Assembly: GCF_030295425.1 (NCBI RefSeq)
Contig: NZ_AP027081.1
Coordinates: forward strand, 3,641,001 to 3,705,000
DNA length: 64,000 nt
Direction of reading: 5' to 3'
Source: Mesoterricola sediminis
Lineage (GTDB): Bacteria > Acidobacteriota > Holophagae > Holophagales > Holophagaceae
Notes under the pieces: model-generated
Seen by the model: the letters and a program-made list of their open reading frames with translations, nothing else
The model's database searches: none
What the model was told of the DNA's origin: nothing
In this document: positions 34,801-41,221 of the stretch, piece after piece
How the letters are laid out: every line of letters begins with the position of its first letter
Numbering within the stretch: position 1 is the stretch's first letter
Position numbers and translations under genes: made by a program

Positions 34801-35140
34801 CCCCAGCATTTTCTTCTGCAATTTCGCCAAGCCCGCGATCGGCAACCCTCTCACGAAATTGGTCCAGCAACCGATGCGAAAGCCATTTGCTCGATTCACC
34901 ATCGCCTACAAATAGAACGCCCTCTATATCATCTGGTCTTTCAATTTTTCTTCTTTCGGTAACAATGATTTTATCCCCAGACTGAAGGGAAATAACCTTT
35001 TCTTTTATCCGTGGAGAAATATTAATATATTCTTCACCGACAATATTCTGATTCTCTCCCAATCTGAGGAGGCACACAATGTTACCGACCGGATGTTTTT
35101 TTTGAAAGATAATCGCAGGAAGCCAGAGGGATTGAAGCAT
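31877..35140 (-). CDS. SF2 DEAH-box helicase with C-terminal nuclease-like domain (putative phage defence)
   Basis: 1087 residues from the ATG (MLQSLWLPAIIF) that has GGAGG 5 bases upstream; a longer in-frame start is less likely. Superfamily 2 helicase core: Walker A MPTGTGKT (163-170), DEAH box FDEAHH (about 273), motif III TATPFRRD (about 299), motif VI QFIGRFTRV (about 452), similar to HsdR-type and phage-defence helicases. The middle 450 residues match nothing I recognise. Near 945-970, AADLVCLKE followed by LTLVHCKFA resembles a PD-(D/E)xK nuclease core with His in place of the acidic residue. The gene is very AT-rich, far from its neighbours, and so was acquired horizontally. No partner gene adjoins it, so it may act alone in degrading foreign DNA. 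Confidence 0.75.
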   Translation of the reverse strand: MLQSLWLPAIIFQKKHPVGNIVCLLRLGENQNIVGEEYINISPRIKEKVISLQSGDKIIVTERRKIERPDDIEGVLFVGDGESSKWLSHRLLDQFRERVADRGLGEIAEENAGEWAKNFSFSAQRMGADGCLVSNGLRPPQLGALHAIGSHWSLDESPATIVMPTGTGKTETMLATMAAYLRGPLLVVVPWDALRTQAMKKFIQHGILKKLGILRENSKNPIVGIIYKKIKSFESISIFDQCNVVICTASSLAGINPGLLQEVASKCEAVIFDEAHHLAASGWDQIKRAFDGKKILQFTATPFRRDGELVDGKVIFNYPLGTAQKDSYFKPIEFIPIFELVPEYADRAISEKAVEELRLDLENGYDHILMAKCKTVARAKLVFQEYKSIADDLNPMILYANLENISERLGVLYSGGCRIVVCVGMLGEGFDMPRLKIAAIHDMVQSLSVFLQFIGRFTRVSDANIGNAKVIGNIAEENISSALECLYSQDADWNKLLREMSSSAVREHQALVEFLANSQKLVDLDREEVISPRVLRPVYSALVYRAKEFFPKRFFNGLSDDFQVKAAWLNEKDNTLFFVTKSVGKPGWLKTKVLWDSSWDLFVLHFDEKKSLLFLASSNKDSCFGEMAMAVSGEANLVAGEQVFRSLGGIKRLIFQSMGVKKYGRRNLSYAMYTGADVMQALTVTEGAGSVKNNVSGAGWENGKRIAIGCSAKGRVWSKDAGTIPQLVGWFGEIGAKLIDDNISVDNIISNVLIPEPIVSIPQIAVLGVDWPVELLGVSEERVKFSHGGDIGSSWPLYLIDIQYNDSTAISVDFILCVDGDSALGIFRIELGAEFGHRVTQIDGEKLYVEIGSLCVTAEQYFSDYPPIVRFVNLWEMDGGLLIKPKDPKDIHVEDWRFDIWEWDGVDFKKESIWKNGFSRSDSIQNKAASYFIENDFDIVFNDDGAGEAADLVCLKEAETKIQLTLVHCKFAGSDTVGSRISDVDKVCSQAVRSSKWKWRFKDLRNHLINRESKFPLPVSRFLRGDRLVLNHLLKNSKYKEIGFEIVIVQPGLSVMNRTSEQNMVLASTATYLKETVDCELVIACSN

Positions 35141-35370
35141 TGGTCCTCCAATTTTCATTTCCCACATCCCTTCGCATGGAGATGCGACAAAAGAAAGGCC
35201 ATCGTTTCACAAACCTGTATAATTCATAAGATCAGACCTAGCATACACTCCTCCATTCTCCTAAACCATCAGAATTTCCTAGCCATCAGAAGCAAAAAAG
35301 GCCTATCGGCCGCGAATCAGAGTGCTTCTGGGACTGGGAGATCAATATATTTGTACGTGGACCTCCTGAC

Positions 35371-35670
35371 CTATATCCCATTGGAAAGGGTGGTAACGAC
35401 CACGATTAAGAACGGTAACATCCACAAGAGGACCAGGAGCCAAACCCCAACGGGACGGTTCCCTACCTCCCGCCGAGTCCAGCCCGGGCCAAATCGATAG
35501 ACTGCAATGGTTGCGGCAGCCAAGAACCGACTTATCAGCCTGGAAGTAGTTTGGCCTTGGGTCCTCTTTTTCCTCTGCCAAGTCCTGCCAAGAAGCCTAA
35601 CCAGGCGCCGGTTCGCCCCCACTCCTGCTCCTTCGCTGGCCGCCATTCTCAGGCTCGCCCACAATCGCAT
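35371..35670 (-). CDS. Small membrane protein of unknown function
   Basis: 99 residues from an ATG with a perfect AGGAGG 7 bases upstream. The first 60 residues are basic and soluble-looking (RLVRLLGRTWQRKKRTQGQT); residues about 75-95 form one strong transmembrane helix (GVWLLVLLWMLPFLIVVVTT). It lies between the helicase gene and the mcrBC-like pair, directly downstream of the 48-bp inverted repeat. Tail-anchored small membrane proteins occur in some defence loci as effectors, but no family is recognised; it could also be a chance ORF with a good ribosome binding site. Confidence 0.5.
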   Translation of the reverse strand: MRLWASLRMAASEGAGVGANRRLVRLLGRTWQRKKRTQGQTTSRLISRFLAAATIAVYRFGPGWTRREVGNRPVGVWLLVLLWMLPFLIVVVTTLSNGI

Positions 35671-35691
35671 CTGCACTCCTCCTATTACCGC

Positions 35692-35799
35692 TGCCCCGTT
35701 CCCGCCAGACAAGTTGACAGTTTGAGGTGAAGGAAATCCCCCAACAGGAGAGGATTTCCTTCACCTCAAACTGTCAACTTGTCTGGCGGGAACGGGGCA
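35692..35799. repeat. Perfect 48-bp inverted repeat with 12-base loop
   Basis: Arms 35692-35739 and 35752-35799 are exact reverse complements; the loop 35740-35751 reads CCCAACAGGAGA. The left arm begins TGCCCCGTTCCCGCCAGACA. It lies 22 bases upstream of the small membrane protein gene (-) and about 250 bases upstream of the McrB-like gene (+), in the divergent region. Such a long perfect cruciform may be a recombination or transposon end, a transcript hairpin, or a joined end of two inverted copies. Confidence 0.85.
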
Positions 35800-36045
35800 C
35801 TGTGGAAATCCTGGCCGGATCCACCGTGGGTCGGGAGAGGCCAGAATGGGCTCCTCCCGACCGGAACCTGATGGCAAAACAGGATTTCCATGGGAGGGGC
35901 CCAGCTGTCCATGGGAAATCCGCGCCCGAGCAGGGGATGCGGAATGCTGGCCGGAACTTTGGTCAGCGTTCGCATGCTCACCCATGCCTGCGTTGTGATG
36001 GAATGATAATAAGTCCCCGATCATCACCCGCGCAGGAGGTGTGCC
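35800..36045. promoter_or_regulatory. Upstream region of the mcrBC-like operon with repeated GGAAATCC octamers
   Basis: No gene. The octamer GGAAATCC or its complement GGATTTCC occurs at 35732, 35752, 35804, 35882 and 35914, the last two forming an imperfect hairpin (35882-35921, arms about 13 bases). These could be sites for a regulator of the restriction genes. A strong AGGAGGTG precedes the mcrB-like ATG at 36046. No certain -35/-10 pair is visible. Confidence 0.45.
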
Positions 36046-38508
36046 ATGGTTGAGCGTTCGCCTGGAAGCCCGAACCTTTCCGAACTCTTGCAGGAATTCT
36101 CTCTGGTCGCCGAAGCGTGGTTCCATGAGCGGCCTTTCGTCCAGGAATTCCATCGCTTCGTGAAAGATTTCTTTCGTCCGGAGAACCTGCAGGCCGCCGA
36201 GTGGCCTGCCTTCCAGGCTCTTGCGAACCACTTGCATAGCCTTAACAGCCTTGCGATCGCCAAAGGCAACGCATTCGGCAACCCGAATTACCCGATCGAG
36301 CGCTATCGGGAGTCCTTTCGTTTTCTAGCCCACGGTCCAGGCACCGTCGAAGAGCGGATGCGTCTGTTCATGGACGACAACGAAACCTATGCAAGTAAGT
36401 ACCTCGGCATCGCGGTGGTTTCCGAGTTTATAGGCCAGCTCTTCGCCGAACAGTTCGTGTTCATGAACCGCCGGGACTTGGAAGCAGCCGAATACTTGGG
36501 AATCCATCCGTCCTACCCCAAAGGAGCGGACTTTCCAGCAAGGTTCGTTGCGTTCAACGCAGCCTTGACGCTGGTTTTCTCAAAGTACAACGAGGTCGTT
36601 GGCTGCCACACAGGGGTGCCAATTGGACTTGAAGTGGACCAGTTCCTCAGCTGGATCTATGAGACCAAGCTGCCCAAGGAGGGAACTGAAACCAAGAAGG
36701 ACCTACCCAAAGGGCAACAGGTCTGGGTGTTCGCCCCAGGTCGCCAGGCGAAGTACTGGGAGGAGTGCCTTCAAGACCAGGTGGCGGTGATGGGATGGGA
36801 CGAACTAGGCCCGCTGAACTCCTACCCGAACAAGGAGGCGGTACAGAGCCGCCTCCAAGAGCTATGGCCTTCAGAAGGGGTCCAAACGAATAACGCCAGG
36901 ACGACATGGGACTTCTGCCATGTCATGAAGGATGGGGACATCGTCCTGGTGAAGAAGGGCAACAAGAAAATTATCGGCGCCGGATATGTCCGTGGAGACT
37001 ACCGGTTCGACCCATCCCGCCCGGAATACCGGCATGTTCGCGACATGGAATGGGTCAAAAAGGGAGAGTGGGCCGTCCCTTCCGAGGATGGGGCGCTTGC
37101 CACCAAGACCCTCACGAACATCACACGTTTTAAAGACTCCACAAGAAAACTCCTAGACACCATTGGGATCCAATCCCACGCGGTTGCAACGGTCGCTGGC
37201 CCTAACCACTATTGGCTCAACTGTTCGCCGGATATCTGGAAGGTCTCCGAGTGCCTTCCCGGTTCGGAAGAATCCTACACGACCCACAACGATGAGGGAA
37301 ACAAGCGCCAGGTCTACGCTTGCTTCAAGGAATCCAAGCCCGGTGACCTGGTAATCGGATATGAAACATCCCCGGTCAGGAAGGTCACAACCATCCTTGA
37401 GATCGTACAAGGGATCCATGACCATCCAGTGGCAGGAGAGACCATCACATTCCGGGTTCTGAAGCAGCTAAAGGAGCCTCGAAGCCTGGAAACCCTCCGA
37501 GACATCAAAGCCCTGTCCGACTGCAGCCCTGTGATGGATAAGCGGCAAGGCAGCCTCTTCAGGATCACGAAGCCCGAATATGAGGCCATTCTTGGAGAGG
37601 AGCCGGTGGAGGCCCCAGGTGAGCCCGAACCGGAGGTTGCCGAAGAGAGCTATTCCATCGAGGAGGCCCTGGAGGGCCTCTTTGTCAGCGAGGAGACGTT
37701 CCGGGGTTGGCTAAGGCAGTGGGCGGACGGGAAAAACCTTGTGCTCCAGGGACCTCCTGGGGTGGGAAAGACCTTCGTGGCCCGAAGGCTAGCGTATGCC
37801 CTCATGGAAGCCGAGGATCCGAAGAGAGTCGCCATGGTCCAGTTCCACCAGTCCTATGGCTACGAAGACTTTGTCCAAGGATACCGGCCGACCAAGGAGA
37901 AGGGGTTCGAGCTCCGTAAGGGCGCCTTCTACGAGTTCTGCTTGAAGGCCAAGGAGGAACGGAACAAGCCCTATGTCTTCGTCATCGATGAGATCAACCG
38001 GGGCAACATCTCCAGGATCTTCGGGGAACTCCTGATGCTCATAGAGAAGGACAAGCGGGGAGAGGACAACGCTCTGAGGCTGGCCTACCAGGAAGAAGGG
38101 CAGACCTTCTTCGTGCCGGAGAATGTACACATTCTCGGCCTGATGAACACAGCCGATCGTTCTCTCGCAATGGTCGACTATGCCCTGCGCAGGCGCTTCC
38201 GCTTCGCTTCCCTCAAGGCGGCCCTTGATTCAAAGCCCTTCCGGGAACATCTGGTCGAGTCCTGCGAAAGTGATGACCTGGCCGACCGAATCATCACCCG
38301 CATCGGAAGGTTGAATGCGGATATCGCCAAGGATGTAGCCAACCTTGGCCCGGGCTTCTGCATCGGCCACAGTTACTTCTGCAAGCTAAAATCACGGGAA
38401 GAATACCTGGACATCATCGGTTACCAGATCGCGCCCCTGCTGCGGGAGTACTGGTTCGACGCACCCAAGGTGGCGGAAGGCTGGATCCAGGATCTCCTTG
38501 GGATCTGA
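36046..38508 (+). CDS. McrB-like AAA+ GTPase with N-terminal PUA/EVE-type modified-base domains
   Basis: 820 residues. Residues 1-220 are of unknown fold. About 225-345 (WVFAPGRQAKYWEECLQDQ, later GDIVLVKKGNKKIIGAGYV) looks like a PUA-superfamily module; about 385-515 (AGPNHYWLNCSPDIW, later GDLVIGYETSP) is an EVE domain, the reader of modified cytosine in several McrBC relatives. The McrB motor follows: GPPGVGKT at 569-576, VFVIDEINRGN at 644-654 and MNTADRS at 700-706. It should assemble a hexamer that recognises modified DNA and recruits McrC. The mcrC-like gene starts 1 base after its stop. GC content is lower than the core. Confidence 0.9.
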   Translation: MVERSPGSPNLSELLQEFSLVAEAWFHERPFVQEFHRFVKDFFRPENLQAAEWPAFQALANHLHSLNSLAIAKGNAFGNPNYPIERYRESFRFLAHGPGTVEERMRLFMDDNETYASKYLGIAVVSEFIGQLFAEQFVFMNRRDLEAAEYLGIHPSYPKGADFPARFVAFNAALTLVFSKYNEVVGCHTGVPIGLEVDQFLSWIYETKLPKEGTETKKDLPKGQQVWVFAPGRQAKYWEECLQDQVAVMGWDELGPLNSYPNKEAVQSRLQELWPSEGVQTNNARTTWDFCHVMKDGDIVLVKKGNKKIIGAGYVRGDYRFDPSRPEYRHVRDMEWVKKGEWAVPSEDGALATKTLTNITRFKDSTRKLLDTIGIQSHAVATVAGPNHYWLNCSPDIWKVSECLPGSEESYTTHNDEGNKRQVYACFKESKPGDLVIGYETSPVRKVTTILEIVQGIHDHPVAGETITFRVLKQLKEPRSLETLRDIKALSDCSPVMDKRQGSLFRITKPEYEAILGEEPVEAPGEPEPEVAEESYSIEEALEGLFVSEETFRGWLRQWADGKNLVLQGPPGVGKTFVARRLAYALMEAEDPKRVAMVQFHQSYGYEDFVQGYRPTKEKGFELRKGAFYEFCLKAKEERNKPYVFVIDEINRGNISRIFGELLMLIEKDKRGEDNALRLAYQEEGQTFFVPENVHILGLMNTADRSLAMVDYALRRRFRFASLKAALDSKPFREHLVESCESDDLADRIITRIGRLNADIAKDVANLGPGFCIGHSYFCKLKSREEYLDIIGYQIAPLLREYWFDAPKVAEGWIQDLLGI

Positions 38509-38509
38509 A

Positions 38510-39568
38510 ATGACGGGAATCCCAATCCGGAATCTCTACTATCTGCTCGGTTACGCCTGGGACCTTTTGGAGGAGGCCGAGACGTGGCAGGTAGAGTTGG
38601 AGAACCTGCCTACCGGACTCGACCTCCTCACTCGGCTGATCCTCCGCGGGACCCAGCGTTTACTGAGAAGGGGAATTGATCATGGGTACATGGCACAGGC
38701 GGATGTCCTAACCACGATCCGCGGGCGAATCGATTTCACGGCTTCAGCCCGACGCATGTTGATGGAACGGGCAAAGGTGCAATGCGACTTCGAGGAATTC
38801 CTGCCCGACCTGCTCCACAACCGAATTCTCAAATCGACCCTCAGGAATCTACAGGCATATCCAGAGGTTGCTCAACGGCAGAGATCCGAAGTCCATGTTC
38901 TGCTGAGGCGAATGGAGGGGATCACGCCCTTGAAGATCAGGTCCACCCATTTCGGCTCGGTCCGTCTTCACCGGAACAATGCTCATTACGCCCTCCTGAT
39001 GCACCTCTGCCGGCTGGTGAATGCCAATCTCCTGGTATGTGAGGAGACCGGGAAAACCACATTCAAGAACTTCATGCGGGAGAAGGGTCAGATGGCGAAG
39101 CTTTTCCAAAGCTTTGTCTATAACTTCTACCGCAAAGAAACTCAGTTCGTTGTTAGCCAGGAGGTCCCCATCGACTGGGATAGTCAGGAGCCCAACCCTC
39201 TGCTCCCTAGCATGAAGGCGGACTTGATCCTCAAGAGGAAAGACCGCACCATCGTGGTGGAGTGCAAGTTCTATGAAGAGGCTCTTCAGACCCACTACCT
39301 AGGCACCTCGCCGAAGCTCCATTCCACCCATCTCTACCAGCTATCGACCTACCTCCAGCACTTGCAGCCAGGGCTTGATGGTACCCCACCCGAAGGGCTT
39401 CTCATCTACCCTGCCACTGGCATTCAGTTCTCCACCGACTTGGTCCTCGCCGGTAAGCGTATTCGCGCCTGCACCCTTGATCTGATGGAGCCTTGGAACC
39501 TGATCGCCGAGCAAATGCACAGGTTCCTGGTCCAAGGTCACAGCTATCCCCATATTGGGTATTCCTAG
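38510..39568 (+). CDS. McrC-like nuclease subunit of the type IV restriction system
   Basis: 352 residues from the ATG one base after the mcrB-like stop. The N-terminal part (IPIRNLYYLLGYAWD) is the McrC domain that docks on the McrB ring. The PD-(D/E)xK nuclease core is near the centre: ADLILKRKDRTIVVECKFY, with the aspartate, glutamate and lysine in place. Together with the EVE-McrB protein it forms a modification-dependent restriction system that cuts DNA carrying modified bases, such as phage hydroxymethylated genomes. Both subunits are intact. Confidence 0.92.
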   Translation: MTGIPIRNLYYLLGYAWDLLEEAETWQVELENLPTGLDLLTRLILRGTQRLLRRGIDHGYMAQADVLTTIRGRIDFTASARRMLMERAKVQCDFEEFLPDLLHNRILKSTLRNLQAYPEVAQRQRSEVHVLLRRMEGITPLKIRSTHFGSVRLHRNNAHYALLMHLCRLVNANLLVCEETGKTTFKNFMREKGQMAKLFQSFVYNFYRKETQFVVSQEVPIDWDSQEPNPLLPSMKADLILKRKDRTIVVECKFYEEALQTHYLGTSPKLHSTHLYQLSTYLQHLQPGLDGTPPEGLLIYPATGIQFSTDLVLAGKRIRACTLDLMEPWNLIAEQMHRFLVQGHSYPHIGYS

Positions 39569-39613
39569 GCGGTTGCCAAAACCCCAATACATACACCACC
39601 CGCGGACGCTCGA

Positions 39614-41221
39614 TCACGCCAAGTCCCTTGTGAGCGCCGAGACACACTCGATGGCGATGCCAATGACCGCCACGGCGAAACTCGTCGTAGGAGGGCACTC
39701 GGGGTAGTCCTTCAAGTGCTGGCCGAAATCACCGATCGACCGCAGATTGTCCAGCAATAGGAACGTTGACCTCGTCAGTGCCTTTGCCTTCCTATCAATC
39801 AATCTGGGGCCTATCTTTTTGCCGGTGAGCAAATCGAGGGCGTGCATTTGCTCGCCGTCACCGGAAGGGAGTCGCTTCCTATCGTCGAGCCATCTTGGAG
39901 TCGCACCACCGTATTGCCATTCCATGATCCAGTCGTCTGGGAATGTCCGACTAGAATCAAGTTCTTTTGCCCAAATCAGTTGGAGTGCTCGCTGCACAAG
40001 GCTCCTGATGGCTACTAGGCTCATCTCGGGCGAGGTCGCGACATCGCGAATGGAGTGCTTCAGGTAGGTGACCAACTGCTGATCTGCACCTTGGGAGGCC
40101 AAATGGCCGACTCGCAATTCGAGGAATCCCTCAACGTTTGCCATGTAGTCGGTCATGGCGCCGAACAATCGCTTCAGATCGGCCACTACCGGCCCCTGCT
40201 CTAACGAATACTTCGCCATGAGCCGGCAAGCCGACCGAATCTTGTTCCCTGATGGCAACCCATAGCCGCGGCCTTCAAGCGCGCGCTGCCTCGGAGCAGA
40301 CAGCTCGGAAAGGGCAATGCCTTCGCTCTCGGAGACAGCGGCAATATCACCGCGCAGTTCGACACTACAGTCATCCCAGAGTTGCTCCAGGTGGGCGGGG
40401 GGCTGCTCCAGCATCCTCGTCGCGATAATATCGACGTTGTTCTTCGTTACCGCTTGCCCGCTTTGCGCCGTCTCGGCAATGCGCTCAAGAAGCGCAGCTG
40501 CTAGAACTGGCACGCCACCGGACCAATTCATTAGCTCCTTCCTTGCCGATGAGTCTACTGCGACACCATTGGCAATCAGCGGTGCAAGCAGGTCGTCCCA
40601 GTCGTCTTCTATAAAAGGTCCGATGAGAATCGGCGCATCGTAAAAGATTTCCCAAAAATCAGAGGTACGGGATTCCTCCGTACGACAAAGCTCTCGCAAT
40701 GGCTGTCTGCTTCCGGTAACGAGACGTAAGCTGGATTTCTGTGCGAGCGACCGGAGCTGATCCCACAACGTTCTCGTGATCCCTGCCCCCGAGAGGACAT
40801 GGTCGAAGCCGTCGAGAACGACCAGCATGCGGGCTTGTCGCTGCTCCAGTTCCTGGAATGCTAGATCCAGGAGCTCATGAAGGCCACCGTCGGCCAAGTC
40901 GATGAATTCCGCCACTTCGGGAAACACGGGCGCGAGGGCCACCTTGACCGTTTCGGCGAATCGTCGCCGAAAATTTGCATCGTCTGCGGGCGGAGCGTGG
41001 CGCAAGTCAACGTAGGCTGCCGTTGCATATTGGGTCTTCCCCGTCTTATGGCGCCCAGCCAGATCCGCAAGCAGCACAGACTTTCCGTACAACCTCGGCC
41101 CAACAATCTGGACGTGGTCGGGAGATGGCTTCGAGACGTGACGTTCGATCTGTTCAATGAGGCGGCGCCGGCCGAGCATCTTTGGCACCGTTGTGCCCAT
41201 CACCTGGTAGGGGTGGTTCAT
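39614..41221 (-). CDS. P-loop NTPase (AAA/STAND-like), last gene of the restriction operon
   Basis: 535 residues. N-terminal GRRRLIEQIERH (the domain-entry motif seen in Orc/STAND ATPases), Walker A GPRLYGKS at 41-48, Walker B MLVVLDGFD at 132-140 (aspartate-glycine replaces the usual aspartate-glutamate), and a sensor-like VTGSR. A winged-helix region probably follows at about 230-330. The C-terminal 200 residues are unrecognised and could hold the effector or target sensor. Its start overlaps the stop of the 1376-residue fusion gene in ATGA, so the two are cotranslated and likely interact. Confidence 0.75.
   Translation of the reverse strand: MNHPYQVMGTTVPKMLGRRRLIEQIERHVSKPSPDHVQIVGPRLYGKSVLLADLAGRHKTGKTQYATAAYVDLRHAPPADDANFRRRFAETVKVALAPVFPEVAEFIDLADGGLHELLDLAFQELEQRQARMLVVLDGFDHVLSGAGITRTLWDQLRSLAQKSSLRLVTGSRQPLRELCRTEESRTSDFWEIFYDAPILIGPFIEDDWDDLLAPLIANGVAVDSSARKELMNWSGGVPVLAAALLERIAETAQSGQAVTKNNVDIIATRMLEQPPAHLEQLWDDCSVELRGDIAAVSESEGIALSELSAPRQRALEGRGYGLPSGNKIRSACRLMAKYSLEQGPVVADLKRLFGAMTDYMANVEGFLELRVGHLASQGADQQLVTYLKHSIRDVATSPEMSLVAIRSLVQRALQLIWAKELDSSRTFPDDWIMEWQYGGATPRWLDDRKRLPSGDGEQMHALDLLTGKKIGPRLIDRKAKALTRSTFLLLDNLRSIGDFGQHLKDYPECPPTTSFAVAVIGIAIECVSALTRDLA

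Noticed and set aside
35727-36053. Plus-strand frame reading through the 48-bp inverted repeat
   Set aside because: Its first 24 codons are the inverted repeat itself, it has no convincing ribosome binding site, and it overlaps the mcrB-like start.
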